A stretch of DNA of 64,000 nt from CAIXQW01 sp046049675 (GCA_046049675.1 JBJORA010000010.1:1-64000); one strand, 5' to 3'. Positions 44,072-53,437 are shown, numbered from the stretch's first letter. Notes: generated by a model not told the origin, from the sequence alone. Made by a program: numbers and translations.

Positions 44072-45481
44072 ATGTCAGTTGCAGACGAAAAAATATTAGA
44101 TGAAACCAGGCAGGGCGCGGCTTTTGACCCATTTGCCTTGGATGAAAATACTTACGAGAAGCATTTCTATATAGAAAGCTATGGATGCCAGATGAATTTT
44201 AATGATACCGAGATTGTTGCAAGCATCTTGTATCAGAAAGGTTTTGGCGCTACTAAGAATATTGAAGATGCCGATTTAATTCTATTGAATACATGCAGCA
44301 TCCGCGACAAAGCGGAGCAAACAGTACGCAATCGACTTGTGCACTTCAAGGGTTTGAAGCGTAAACGTCCAGATTTGCTAATCGGCGTGCTTGGCTGCAT
44401 GGCTGAACGCTTAAAGTCGCAATTACTAGAGCAGGAAAAATTAGTTGATATTGTAGTTGGGCCAGATGCATATCGCACTTTGCCTGCTTTAATTGGCGAA
44501 GCAAGCGGTGGGCAAAAAGCAATCAACGTATTACTTAGCCGAGAAGAAACTTATGCCGACATCAGCCCTGTGCGTTTGGATAGCAATGGTGTAAGTGCCT
44601 TTGTAAGCATTATGCGTGGCTGTAATAATATGTGTAGCTTTTGCGTTGTACCTTTTACACGCGGCAGAGAAAGAAGCCGTGCAGCTGCTAGTATTATTGC
44701 AGAATGCCAGCAGCTTGTAGATAATGGCTACAAAGAAATAACACTACTTGGTCAAAACGTAGATAGCTACGACTATATCGCTGACGATGGCACTCATACA
44801 AATTTTGCAAACTTGCTTATCGCTTGTGCTAAGTTGGATAGCAGCGTTCGTATTCGCTTTAGTACTAGTCATCCAAAAGATATCACAGATGAAGTGTTGT
44901 TTGCAATGAAGGCACACGATAATATCTGCAAGTACATTCACCTACCCTTGCAAGCCGGTAGTTCTCGTGTACTTCAATTAATGAACAGAACTTACACTAA
45001 AGAGTGGTATAAGGCAAAAGTTGATCGTATTCGCGAGGTGTTGCCTACCTGCTCTATTAGCACGGATATCATAGTAGGATTCTGTTCAGAAACCGAAGAA
45101 GAACTGCAAGAAACTATTGAGCTAGTGCACTATAGCAAGTTCGATTATGCATTTACATATATCTACAGTGAGCGAGGTGGCACACTTGCAGCAAGGCGTT
45201 ACCCTGACGATATTCAGCACGATACAAAAATTGCACGCCTAGAAAAAGTTGTGGCAGCGCAGCGTGAAAACTCTCTACAATTATTACAATCTGAAATTGG
45301 CAATGTACAGGCTGTACTAGTAGAAGGACCAAGCAAAAAAGACCCGAACGATTTTTGTGGTCGTTTGGACAATAATCGTTTTGTAACCTTTAAGAATGAA
45401 AATTGTGCAAAAGGTACATACGTCAATGTAAAAATAACAAGTGCAAATAGCGGCACATTAAGAGGCGAAATCGTTGCCTAA
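44072..45481 (+). CDS. miaB: tRNA-2-methylthio-N6-dimethylallyladenosine synthase MiaB
   Basis: 469 aa. The N-terminal UPF0004 domain has three cysteines for an auxiliary 4Fe-4S cluster (SYGCQMNFNDTE, LLNTCSIRDKAEQ, GVLGCMAERL). The radical-SAM CxxxCxxC is MRGCNNMCSFCVVPFTRG. A TRAM domain closes the protein. It thiomethylates i6A37 in tRNA. The ATG at 44072 follows the -7 box; an in-frame TTG lies 15 bp upstream. First gene of the run to rodA. Confidence 0.97.
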   Translation: MSVADEKILDETRQGAAFDPFALDENTYEKHFYIESYGCQMNFNDTEIVASILYQKGFGATKNIEDADLILLNTCSIRDKAEQTVRNRLVHFKGLKRKRPDLLIGVLGCMAERLKSQLLEQEKLVDIVVGPDAYRTLPALIGEASGGQKAINVLLSREETYADISPVRLDSNGVSAFVSIMRGCNNMCSFCVVPFTRGRERSRAAASIIAECQQLVDNGYKEITLLGQNVDSYDYIADDGTHTNFANLLIACAKLDSSVRIRFSTSHPKDITDEVLFAMKAHDNICKYIHLPLQAGSSRVLQLMNRTYTKEWYKAKVDRIREVLPTCSISTDIIVGFCSETEEELQETIELVHYSKFDYAFTYIYSERGGTLAARRYPDDIQHDTKIARLEKVVAAQRENSLQLLQSEIGNVQAVLVEGPSKKDPNDFCGRLDNNRFVTFKNENCAKGTYVNVKITSANSGTLRGEIVA

Positions 45482-45506
45482 TATTTTAGTAAAAGTAAAG
45501 TAGAGC

Positions 45507-46757
45507 ATGACAGAACAAGAGTTACAGAGTATTAAAGTTCGCTATGGCATTATTGGCAATACTAAAAGTTTAAACTTTGCCTTAATTACAGCTGCGCAAG
45601 TTTCGGCTACAGATCTTACTGTATTGATTCAAGGTGAGAGCGGTGTTGGTAAAGAAGTATTTAGCCAAATCATACACAATCTTAGTACGAGAAAACATAG
45701 TCCATTTATAGCCATTAACTGTGGCGCTATACCAGAAGGAACGATAGATAGTGAACTTTTTGGTCACGAGAAAGGTGCATATACAAGTGCAGTAGATAGT
45801 CGAAAAGGCTATTTTGAAACTGTAAACGGTGGTACAATTTTCTTAGATGAAATTGGAGAAATGCCATTAGGTACGCAGGCACGATTGCTGCGTGTATTAG
45901 AAACAGGCGAGTATTTACGTGTAGGTAGTAGTAAAGTACAAAAAACAAATGTGCGCGTTATTGCCGCTACTAATAGAAACCTATTGCAAGAAGTTACCGC
46001 AGGAAAATTTCGCGAGGATTTATATTATCGTCTAAGTACAGTGCCAATTAAAGTGCCAGCATTGCGCGAGCGTCCAGAAGATATCAATCTTATCTTCAAG
46101 AAATTTTGTGTGGACTTTGCTGAAAAATACCGTACACAGCCCGTGCAATTAAGTGCTGATGCACAACAAGTAATTGTAAGTTATCAGTGGCCAGGCAATG
46201 TGCGCGAATTAAAAAATTTAGCGGAGCAAGTAAGCGTTTTAAGTCCAAGTAAAATGGTCAACGCGCAAGAGCTTTTGCAGTTTTTGCCAAATGCTAATCA
46301 AGATAATACGCCAGTGCTTGTTAGAGGTGCAGCGAATCAAGATTTTAGTAGCGAACGCGATATCCTGTACAAGCTTTTCTTTGATATGAAGAAAGATGTA
46401 ACAGAATTGAAGCGTGTATTTTACGATTTGGCACAAGGTCAAAATGCTAGTGGCAGAACATTTGCACACGAAGAGTTTGCCCCATCGGCAAATGGCTTTA
46501 GCAATTTTAGTGGCGAACCAATTATTAGCCCACCTGCTAATGCTGGTTTTGGTTATAATAACAATGTGGTTCAAGAACCTAAAGTTGACACTGCGCACGT
46601 AGAAGTAGAAGAAGTGTATAACCTTGCCGATATGGAAAAAGATATGATTAAGCGTGCCTTAAAAAAGCATAAAGATCGTAGACGCGACGCAGCAGTAGAG
46701 CTAGGCATAAGCGAACGTACTTTGTACCGTAAAATTAAGGAGTACGATATCGAATAA
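45507..46757 (+). CDS. sigma-54-type AAA+ transcription activator with altered GAFTGA loop
   Basis: 416 aa. There is no N-terminal sensory domain; the protein begins almost at once with the AAA+ core. Walker A is GESGVGKE, Walker B GGTIFLDEIGEMP and the sensor/arginine-finger region ERPEDINLIFKKF. The sigma-54 contact loop reads GAYTSA instead of GAFTGA. A C-terminal Fis-type helix-turn-helix contains RRRDAAVELGISERTLYRKI. The usual role is ATP-driven opening of sigma-54 promoters. It starts 25 bp after miaB and is 1 bp from lptE. Its targets are unknown. Confidence 0.92.
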   Translation: MTEQELQSIKVRYGIIGNTKSLNFALITAAQVSATDLTVLIQGESGVGKEVFSQIIHNLSTRKHSPFIAINCGAIPEGTIDSELFGHEKGAYTSAVDSRKGYFETVNGGTIFLDEIGEMPLGTQARLLRVLETGEYLRVGSSKVQKTNVRVIAATNRNLLQEVTAGKFREDLYYRLSTVPIKVPALRERPEDINLIFKKFCVDFAEKYRTQPVQLSADAQQVIVSYQWPGNVRELKNLAEQVSVLSPSKMVNAQELLQFLPNANQDNTPVLVRGAANQDFSSERDILYKLFFDMKKDVTELKRVFYDLAQGQNASGRTFAHEEFAPSANGFSNFSGEPIISPPANAGFGYNNNVVQEPKVDTAHVEVEEVYNLADMEKDMIKRALKKHKDRRRDAAVELGISERTLYRKIKEYDIE

Positions 46758-46758
46758 G

Positions 46759-47265
46759 ATGCATAAGTACTGCTATATATTATTACTTGCAATAATTGCA
46801 ACTTGCGGTTTATCTGCATGTGGCTTTTATAAACTTAGTGGCGCAAACGTTGAGGGTAAAACGATTAATATTCATTTTATTGAAAACCGTGCAGCGTTAG
46901 TCAATGCATCGCTTAGTCAAACGCTTACAGAAACAATTCGTCAACGCATTCTTAATCAAACAAGTTTGCAGCAGCTCAACACTACCTCAACAGACTACGA
47001 TTTAAGTGGCAATATCTTAAACTATGAAATTGGTCTAAGTGCCGTGCAAGGCAATCAAACCAGTGCGCAAAACAAGATTACGGTTACTGTGGAAATAAAC
47101 TTTGTGAACAACATCGATACGAAGAAGAGCTTCAAAAAGAGTTTCACGAAATTTGCAGTATTCGATGCAAGCAGAACATTGCAAGATGTAGAACGTCAAC
47201 TAACTACAGAAATTTGTAGCGACTTAGCGGACGCAATATTTAATGATGCATTCGTAAATTGGTAA
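46759..47265 (+). CDS. lptE: LptE-type LPS assembly lipoprotein
   Basis: 168 aa. A lipoprotein signal peptide with lipobox LSAC (Cys at residue 21) is followed by GFYKLSGANVEGKTINI. The rest is the alpha/beta LptE fold: LSQTLTETIRQRILNQT helix, then YDLSGNILNY strands. LptE plugs the LptD barrel that inserts LPS in the outer membrane. lptD is not in this window. It lies 1 bp from the upstream activator gene and 4 bp from the next gene. Confidence 0.85.
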   Translation: MHKYCYILLLAIIATCGLSACGFYKLSGANVEGKTINIHFIENRAALVNASLSQTLTETIRQRILNQTSLQQLNTTSTDYDLSGNILNYEIGLSAVQGNQTSAQNKITVTVEINFVNNIDTKKSFKKSFTKFAVFDASRTLQDVERQLTTEICSDLADAIFNDAFVNW

Positions 47266-47269
47266 GCCA

Positions 47270-48043
47270 ATGAATATACAACAACTAATAGACATAAGCA
47301 ATGAGCAAATTCCTGCAAGCGCAGGTGCAGCTCAATTGCAAAGCCTAGCGGACAATTTTCCTTATTGCAGTGCTTTTCAAAGTCTACATTATAGTGCCTT
47401 GCCAAACCCCGATAAACGCCAGCAGCAGTTGGTAAGCCTACATAAGGGCAATATTTACTTATTGAGCAAGCGCTTGTCTACGGTGGCAAATCATGTGGAA
47501 ACGGAAATTTTACAAGAAGAAGGAGCGCCTATTTTTGAGTCTTTAAGCAGCGTAGACTATTTTGCTGCCCAAGGTGTTGACCATGGCGAGGAAGATATTG
47601 CCGACTTTGTAGCACAACAAAAGCAAAGTCGCGCTAGTGCTAGCACGGCGGAAACGACATTAACTGCAAGCGAAGAGCCTATAGATGAAGACGCGCAATT
47701 GCTTGTAACCCGCAGTTTTACGGAGTGGCTTGATTATTTTAAGCAGAAAAAAGAGAAGGAAAGCAAAGAAACTGAGGGTAAAGAAAAACTTCGCAGCATG
47801 TGGCAAAAGGCCAAATTAGCCGCCGCGGCAGAAGAAGACGACGAGGTTGTACCCGAGGAAGTTTTTGAACAGGCGATGAATAGCATAAGCCTTAGCAGCG
47901 ATACGGTTTCAGAAGCCTTGGCAAAGGTGCTCGAAGCGCAGGGTAAATACGAAAAAGCGATATCAATGTATCGCAAATTAAGTTTGCTATATCCCGAGAA
48001 AAGTAGTTATTTTGCAGCCCAAATTAATAAAATAGACAAATAG
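47270..48043 (+). CDS. TPR-like cytoplasmic protein, unknown function
   Basis: 257 aa without signal peptide or membrane segment. The first ~80 residues are helical (QQLIDISNEQIPASAGAAQL). The middle is acidic and low in complexity. The end (ALAKVLEAQGKYEKAISMYR) is a clear TPR repeat, continued by KLSLLYPEKSSYFAAQI. It sits in the run lptE - this gene - secG, so an envelope-related adaptor role is possible. No family name can be given. Confidence 0.75.
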   Translation: MNIQQLIDISNEQIPASAGAAQLQSLADNFPYCSAFQSLHYSALPNPDKRQQQLVSLHKGNIYLLSKRLSTVANHVETEILQEEGAPIFESLSSVDYFAAQGVDHGEEDIADFVAQQKQSRASASTAETTLTASEEPIDEDAQLLVTRSFTEWLDYFKQKKEKESKETEGKEKLRSMWQKAKLAAAAEEDDEVVPEEVFEQAMNSISLSSDTVSEALAKVLEAQGKYEKAISMYRKLSLLYPEKSSYFAAQINKIDK

Positions 48044-48049
48044 TTTAAG

Positions 48050-48568
48050 ATGAATATTTTACTTGTAATAGTTCTAGTAATTGTGTGTGTAGCGCTAGCT
48101 TTTTTTGTGCTTATCCAAAACCCTAAAGGCGGCGGTTTGAGCGGTCAATTTGGTGGTTTAGGCCAACAAATGATGGGTGTTCAACAAAGTACAGATACAG
48201 TAGAAAAAGGCACTTGGATTTTAGCAAGCGTAATGGCTTTGCTTTGTTTATTGATGGTAATGTTTGGCACAAGAGGCACTAGCAATGCTGATGATCGTAG
48301 TAGTAAGGCACTAAAAGGTGCTAATGTAACTGCACCAGCTCCTGCACCTGCTACACCAGCGCCAGGACAAGGCCAAACTGGACCGGCACAAGGTCAAGGT
48401 CAAACTGCACCTGCACAAGGCCAAGGTCAAACTGCACCTGCACCTGCACAAGGTCAACCAGCGCAAGGCCAACCGGCACAAGGTCAACCAGCGCAAGGCC
48501 AACCGGCACAAGGTCAACCAGTACAAGGTCAACCAGCACCAGCTCAAACACCTGCACCGAGCAAGTAA
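48050..48568 (+). CDS. secG: preprotein translocase subunit SecG with Pro/Gln/Ala/Gly-repeat tail
   Basis: 172 aa. Residues 1-75 are a normal SecG: two membrane helices (LLVIVLVIVCVALAFFVLI and WILASVMALLCLLMVMFG) around the conserved QNPKGGGLSGQFGG loop. The remaining ~90 residues are a disordered tail of GQPAQ and GQTAPAQ repeats, not part of the usual ~75-110-aa SecG. With both ends of SecG normally on the periplasmic side, the tail should be periplasmic. It follows the TPR gene by 6 bp. Confidence 0.92.
   Translation: MNILLVIVLVIVCVALAFFVLIQNPKGGGLSGQFGGLGQQMMGVQQSTDTVEKGTWILASVMALLCLLMVMFGTRGTSNADDRSSKALKGANVTAPAPAPATPAPGQGQTGPAQGQGQTAPAQGQGQTAPAPAQGQPAQGQPAQGQPAQGQPAQGQPVQGQPAPAQTPAPSK
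48368..48540 (+). repeat. 15-bp coding tandem repeat in secG
   Basis: Units of CAAGGTCAACCAGCG and CAAGGCCAACCGGCA alternate, so a 30-bp higher-order unit is visible. The first part uses CAAACTGCACCTGCA variants. Repeat number could change by slippage without a frameshift. Confidence 0.85.
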
Positions 48569-48628
48569 TACTTCCAAGGGAATATTTATAACATATAAAA
48601 TACGGTTAGCAGTACATCAAGCATACCC

Positions 48629-50722
48629 ATGAACGATGTTTTTAGCAGCAGACAAACCGTAATTCGCATCATATTTGGCCTAATGGGCGTGATATTGATT
48701 TCACGCTTATTTACTTTACAACTTATTGAAGATTTTGGACCTTTAGCGCAAGGACAAAGTATACACCGCCAAGTCGTTTTTCCAGAGCGAGGTGCGCTTA
48801 TTGACCGCAAAGGCGAGATGATTCTCAATAATAAGCGCAATTATAATCTTTATGTGTCGCCCAAACTCGTAAGTAAGCATATGGATACGGCTAGGCTTTG
48901 CGACATTTTGGATATCAGCGACAGTACTTTCAAGGACACATATCGCCGAGCACTTTTGAAAACGGCAGGCCCAGACCGCAGCTATTTGCTGTTCAAGGAT
49001 TTACAGGCAGAACGTGTTGCTTCTTTGCACGAAGTCATTAATGAATTCCCCGGCTTTGAGTTGCGCGAGCATCTAGTGCGTTACAGCCCATTTAGTTGCG
49101 GTGCATTGGTAATTGGTTATACCGCCGAAATAAGCCCAAAAATGCTAAACGATACGCGCTATAGTGCACTGCAAAAAGGCGACTACGTTGGCATCAGCGG
49201 TTTAGAAAATAGTTATGAGGATGTATTGCGAGGAAAGCTTGGCATCAAGTATCAAACCAAAGATAAGTTCAACCGCATTAATGGTAGCTATAAAGGTGGT
49301 GAGTTAGATACGCTGGGCGAGAAAGGTTCTGACCTTGATTTGTACTTAGATATAAAACTACAACAGTATGCCGAAAAGCTCATGAACAATAAGCTTGGCA
49401 GCTTAGTTGCAATAGATCCTAAAACTGGCGGCATAATTGCTATGGTGAGTGCACCAAGTTTTGACCCTAATGCGATTGTTGGCGCAGATCGCAGTAGAAA
49501 AATGTTGGAGATGCTAAACGATGCAACTAAGCCTATGTTTAATCGTGCTACGCTTGCGAGCTATGCACCCGGCAGTACTTTTAAGCCTGTAACTGCTTTA
49601 GTAGCTTTAGATGAAGGTGTTGCTACTGCTTCAACAGGTTACCCTTGTGGAGGCCGCTATAGCACATGCGGTGGTAAAATAAAATGCACACATGCTGGTG
49701 GTGGCCACGCCGCAAACCTAAGCAACGCTATGGCAAACAGTTGCAATTCATACTTCTGCCATATGTATAAGCTAGCTGTAGAGAATCCTAAGCTGGCTGA
49801 TAAAAATAAAGGCTTTGATTTATGGCGCGATTATATGCTAAAGTTTGGCTTTGGTCATCCAACAGGTGTTGATTTGCCTACTGAAAAAGGCGGGTATATC
49901 CCTACCCGTCAGTATTACGATAAGATGTATGCAGGCAACTGGAATGCATGTAATAATTGTATGGTTGGTATGGGCCAAGGCGAAGTAAATGTAACGCCGC
50001 TGCAAATGGCAAATGCGATGTGCATCATTGCCAATAAAGGTTACTATTATACGCCACATTTTGTTCGTGCCATTGACGGTGATACAGCACATCCAAAAAT
50101 TAAAAAGTATCTACAAAAGTTATCGCCAGTGCATATTGCTGATAGTGCATTTGAAGCAGTGCATGAAGGCATGGAGAAAGTTGTTACCAATGGTACGGCA
50201 CGAATCGCTAAAATTGCTGGTATACCAATTTGTGCAAAAACAGGTACGGTAGAAAACTATTGGATCATCAATGGCGTAAAAACTAAACTGAAGAACCACA
50301 GTATGTTTGTGGCATTTGCACCCCGCGACAATCCAAAAATTGCCATTGCCGTAGCTGTCGAAAATAGCGGTTTTGGTGCTACATGGGCAGGCCCTATTGC
50401 AAGTCTTGTGATAGAAAAGTATCTAACAGACACGATTCCAAAAAACCGCAAGGGTCTTGAAAATAAAATGGTGAAGAGTAATGTAATTCCTAAAACGACG
50501 TACATTATTGACTCTTTGCAAAAGCAGTATCAACGCATGAAGGATGCTCAAAGGCAATACACTAAAGACAGTTTAGCTGAGTTCAATGCCATAAAGGATA
50601 GCATCATTAAAGCAAAGAAAGCGGCACAGCAACCGAAGCAACCTAGCACACCTCAAAAAAAATCGCTTAAAGACAGACTATTTGGCGTAGTACGCCGCGA
50701 AGATGAATACTACACAGCTTAA
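48629..50722 (+). CDS. mrdA: penicillin-binding protein 2 (elongasome transpeptidase)
   Basis: 697 aa. One N-terminal membrane helix, a PBP dimerisation domain beginning ERGALIDRKGEMILNN, then the transpeptidase domain. The catalytic STFK is at about residues 316-319 (APGSTFKP), SCN at 371-373 (ANSCNSYF), and the KTGT triad (CAKTGTVEN) near 550. Between STFK and SCN lies a cysteine-rich segment (YPCGGRYSTCGGKIKCTHAG) that may bind zinc. The ~100-residue C-terminal tail is Lys/Gln-rich. It overlaps rodA by 20 bp. Confidence 0.95.
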   Translation: MNDVFSSRQTVIRIIFGLMGVILISRLFTLQLIEDFGPLAQGQSIHRQVVFPERGALIDRKGEMILNNKRNYNLYVSPKLVSKHMDTARLCDILDISDSTFKDTYRRALLKTAGPDRSYLLFKDLQAERVASLHEVINEFPGFELREHLVRYSPFSCGALVIGYTAEISPKMLNDTRYSALQKGDYVGISGLENSYEDVLRGKLGIKYQTKDKFNRINGSYKGGELDTLGEKGSDLDLYLDIKLQQYAEKLMNNKLGSLVAIDPKTGGIIAMVSAPSFDPNAIVGADRSRKMLEMLNDATKPMFNRATLASYAPGSTFKPVTALVALDEGVATASTGYPCGGRYSTCGGKIKCTHAGGGHAANLSNAMANSCNSYFCHMYKLAVENPKLADKNKGFDLWRDYMLKFGFGHPTGVDLPTEKGGYIPTRQYYDKMYAGNWNACNNCMVGMGQGEVNVTPLQMANAMCIIANKGYYYTPHFVRAIDGDTAHPKIKKYLQKLSPVHIADSAFEAVHEGMEKVVTNGTARIAKIAGIPICAKTGTVENYWIINGVKTKLKNHSMFVAFAPRDNPKIAIAVAVENSGFGATWAGPIASLVIEKYLTDTIPKNRKGLENKMVKSNVIPKTTYIIDSLQKQYQRMKDAQRQYTKDSLAEFNAIKDSIIKAKKAAQQPKQPSTPQKKSLKDRLFGVVRREDEYYTA

Positions 50723-52007
50723 AGATCGTATCGACTGGGTAACAGTTCTCCTATTCACGGTAATTTCCTTGATAGGTGTGTATGCTATTTTTAGTGTAGA
50801 GTACAAAGGCGGTGCCATTTTCGCTAATTTGGGAAAAAGTTATAATAAGCAATTGCTTTGGTTTGGCATCTCGTTGGTAGCAGGTTTTGCAATTGTACTT
50901 ACTGATAGTCGATTGTACAGCAACCTTGCATTTGGCTCCTACGTCATCGGATTTTTCTTACTCATACTTGTATTATTTGTACACGAAAATGTGCGTGGCT
51001 CACAGAGCTTTTTGCCTTTAGGTTTTGTGCGATTTCAACCTGGCGAGCTCATGAAAGTCTGCACTGCCCTGACGCTAAGTAAGTTTATTAGTACGCAGGG
51101 CATCAACTTTGCCAATAATACACAACATCGTATGCTTGCCTTGGCTATGGTTTTTGTGCCATGTGTGCTCGTAATTCTCAGTAATGAAACAGGCTTGGCT
51201 CTCGTCTATTTTTCTTTCTTGCTAGCCATGTATCGCGAGGGTTTGCCACGTGCGATTCTCTTTGTTGGCTTTAGTATTATATTGCTGGTGATACTTACGC
51301 TAGTGCTGCATAAAACAACACTACTAATTATTCTATGTGTGCTTCTTGCGATAGAATTTGTTATACTGCGAAAGCAAATTATGCGTAGCCGCGAATTGCT
51401 GATTGTGAGTGTGGCAGTGTTTCTCTTAGCGGTAGGCTTTAGTCAGGTGGCGGTACCGCTTGCATTTAAGAAGGTGTTGCAACCTCACCAAGTAGATCGT
51501 ATTTATACCTTGCTAGGTAGAGATGTACCTGCAGAGTACCTTAATGCTAATTACACTAAAAGTGGCATGAGCGACTACAACGTAAAACAAAGTAAGATTG
51601 CAATTGGTAGCGGAGGCTTTTGGGGCAAGGGTCCGCTTAATGGTACACAAACAAGTGGCAACTTTGTACCAGAGCAAAGTACTGATTTTATCTTTTGTAG
51701 TATTGGCGAGCAATTTGGCTTTGTGGGCTGCGTCATTCTCATTGGTTTGTATCTTGGCCTCCTTTATAGAATTGTCTTTATTGCAGAACGACAAAAAAGT
51801 AAGTTCAGTAGAATTTACGCCTACTGTGTAGCAGGCATTGTATTCTTTCATCTCACCATCAATGTTAGTATGACGATGGGCATTGCGCCTGTTATTGGTA
51901 TTCCTTTGCCGATGCTTAGTTATGGTGGCACGAGTTTGCTGACCTTTGCAGGAATGTTATTTATTATGGTGCGTTTAGACGCCGATAGAAATAGCGTGAT
52001 ACGCTAG
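50703..52007 (+). CDS. rodA: rod-shape SEDS glycosyltransferase RodA
   Basis: 434 aa, about ten membrane helices. SEDS family signatures: SNETGLALVYFSFLLAMYREG (catalytic-loop region), QSKIAIGSGGFWGKG, and the C-terminal MLSYGGTSLLTFAGMLFI. RodA polymerises peptidoglycan glycan strands with PBP2 (mrdA), whose gene it overlaps. mreBCD are not in the window. Confidence 0.95.
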   Translation: MNTTQLKDRIDWVTVLLFTVISLIGVYAIFSVEYKGGAIFANLGKSYNKQLLWFGISLVAGFAIVLTDSRLYSNLAFGSYVIGFFLLILVLFVHENVRGSQSFLPLGFVRFQPGELMKVCTALTLSKFISTQGINFANNTQHRMLALAMVFVPCVLVILSNETGLALVYFSFLLAMYREGLPRAILFVGFSIILLVILTLVLHKTTLLIILCVLLAIEFVILRKQIMRSRELLIVSVAVFLLAVGFSQVAVPLAFKKVLQPHQVDRIYTLLGRDVPAEYLNANYTKSGMSDYNVKQSKIAIGSGGFWGKGPLNGTQTSGNFVPEQSTDFIFCSIGEQFGFVGCVILIGLYLGLLYRIVFIAERQKSKFSRIYAYCVAGIVFFHLTINVSMTMGIAPVIGIPLPMLSYGGTSLLTFAGMLFIMVRLDADRNSVIR

Positions 52008-52011
52008 TTGC

Positions 52012-52965
52012 TTACCTGTAAATTGCAACCATATTTTCGCCAGCAGCATTTTTTACGCCGCGATACATGCCTTCGCTATTATAGCAAAGCTGATAGTTGC
52101 CCAAAGCATCTACAGCTATTACACCGCCTTCGCCACCAAACTTTACAAGCTTATCTAGTACCACAGTTTCGCATGCTTGTTGTAGATTATAGCCTTTATA
52201 TTCCATGAGGCAACTAATATCATAAGCTACAACGGCACGAAGAAAAAATTCACCATGGCCAGTGCAACTTACTGCGCAGGTTTTGTTATTGGCATAGTTT
52301 CCACTACCAATAATTGGGCTATCGCCTACTCTACCAAATCGCTTATTGGTCATGCCACCAGTGCTTGTGGCTGCAGCTATATTGCCATTGGTGTCAACTG
52401 CTACTGCGCCGACTGTGCCAAATTTTTTATCGCTGTTTACTAAGCTATCCTTTAGATTGTCTTCTTTATGATCTAGCTGATAGAACTCGCTGTCTTTTAT
52501 TTCTTGCCATTGATCGTAGCGATATTGATTAAAAAAGAACTGATCGTCAACCAAGGCCATGCCCTGCTGTTGCGCAAAAGCTTGTGCGCCTTCACCTGCT
52601 AGATACACGTGGCCACTTTTATTCATTATAGTTCTGCAAAGTAGAATAGGGTTTTGCACACCACGTAAGCCACTTACAGCACCAGCGGCTAAATTGCTTC
52701 CATCCATAAGGCAAGCATCCATTTCGTGTGTACCAGCATTGGTAAAAACACTGCCACGACCAGCATTGAATAGTACACAGTCTTCTAAACTTTGAACGGC
52801 AGTTTGTACTGCATCTAAACTGCTACCACCTTGTTGTAGTACATCGTAACCACAATCTAATGCTGCTTGCAGGCCTGCCTTGTATTGAAGCTCTAGCTCT
52901 GGCGTTAGCATACTAGGTAAGATGGTGCCAGCGCCGCCATGAATTGCGATACAAATGTTGCTCAT
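52012..52965 (-). CDS. isoaspartyl peptidase/L-asparaginase (Ntn hydrolase)
   Basis: 317 aa. It begins IHGGAGTILP, the family N-terminus. The autocleavage site lies in KFGTVGAVAVDTNGN, where Thr becomes the nucleophile of the beta subunit. GRVGDSPIIGSGNYA and CTGHGEFFLR form the substrate site. The enzyme hydrolyses beta-aspartyl dipeptides and asparagine. No signal peptide, so cytoplasmic. Convergent with rodA, 4 bp apart, and transcribed from its own promoter. Confidence 0.93.
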   Translation of the reverse strand: MSNICIAIHGGAGTILPSMLTPELELQYKAGLQAALDCGYDVLQQGGSSLDAVQTAVQSLEDCVLFNAGRGSVFTNAGTHEMDACLMDGSNLAAGAVSGLRGVQNPILLCRTIMNKSGHVYLAGEGAQAFAQQQGMALVDDQFFFNQYRYDQWQEIKDSEFYQLDHKEDNLKDSLVNSDKKFGTVGAVAVDTNGNIAAATSTGGMTNKRFGRVGDSPIIGSGNYANNKTCAVSCTGHGEFFLRAVVAYDISCLMEYKGYNLQQACETVVLDKLVKFGGEGGVIAVDALGNYQLCYNSEGMYRGVKNAAGENMVAIYR

Positions 52966-52969
52966 AGGG

Positions 52970-52977
52970 CAAAGCTA
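52970..52977 (-). promoter_or_regulatory. -7 promoter element, predicted leaderless start
   Basis: On the minus strand TAGCTTTG, a full consensus match, ends exactly 4 nt before the ATG at 52965. Confidence 0.55.
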
Positions 52978-53035
52978 TAGCTATTTTTTGCTCCTAAGAC
53001 TTGCTGCTAATAAATATTGGATTGCTTTGCGATAT

Positions 53036-53416
53036 CTAGGCCATACCAAGAAAAATACCATTGATGCAATTGACAATTTTTCCTGTGTTAAGCGGCTTGC
53101 GCAAAACTGCTGAAGGATTTACAGCTTTTATCTCGCTGTAGTATTCTGCCTCGGCATTACCAGTAAGAAATATTAAAGGTAAATTGAGATTGTTGCGGCG
53201 TACATATTGAGCAATCTGCACACCTGTATCATCTCCTAGCAGCTGTACATCTAATATCAATAAGTCAGGCAATTCTTTTGCAATGTTTGCAATCGCATCC
53301 GATGTGCTGCTGCTTACATGCGATACAATAAAACCACTGTCGCGAAGGTCAGATTGCAGCGCTTCTGCAAAGATGGTTTCATCTTCTACAATGCCGATTT
53401 TTAGTGGATTTGCCAT
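53036..53416 (-). CDS. stand-alone response-regulator receiver
   Basis: 126 aa, a single CheY-like domain. Acidic pocket VEDE (residues ~9-13), phospho-Asp in LLILDVQL (about 56), switch Thr in IFLTGNAEAE and the conserved Lys in LRKPLNTGK. There is no output domain. Such orphans act through partner proteins or phosphorelays. No kinase gene is nearby. Its promoter carries an unusual long-spaced inverted repeat. Confidence 0.92.
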   Translation of the reverse strand: MANPLKIGIVEDETIFAEALQSDLRDSGFIVSHVSSSTSDAIANIAKELPDLLILDVQLLGDDTGVQIAQYVRRNNLNLPLIFLTGNAEAEYYSEIKAVNPSAVLRKPLNTGKIVNCINGIFLGMA

Positions 53417-53437
53417 TTTTGATGGCTAAGATTTTCC

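Noticed and set aside
46239..46598. 119-codon minus-strand frame opposite the sigma-54-type activator
   Set aside because: Shadow of a conserved AAA+ coding region, without start signals or protein-like composition.
48311..48577. Long antisense open frames opposite secG
   Set aside because: They are by-products of the stop-free 15-bp repeat; the Leu/Arg/Trp-rich or Val/Leu-rich products are not protein-like.
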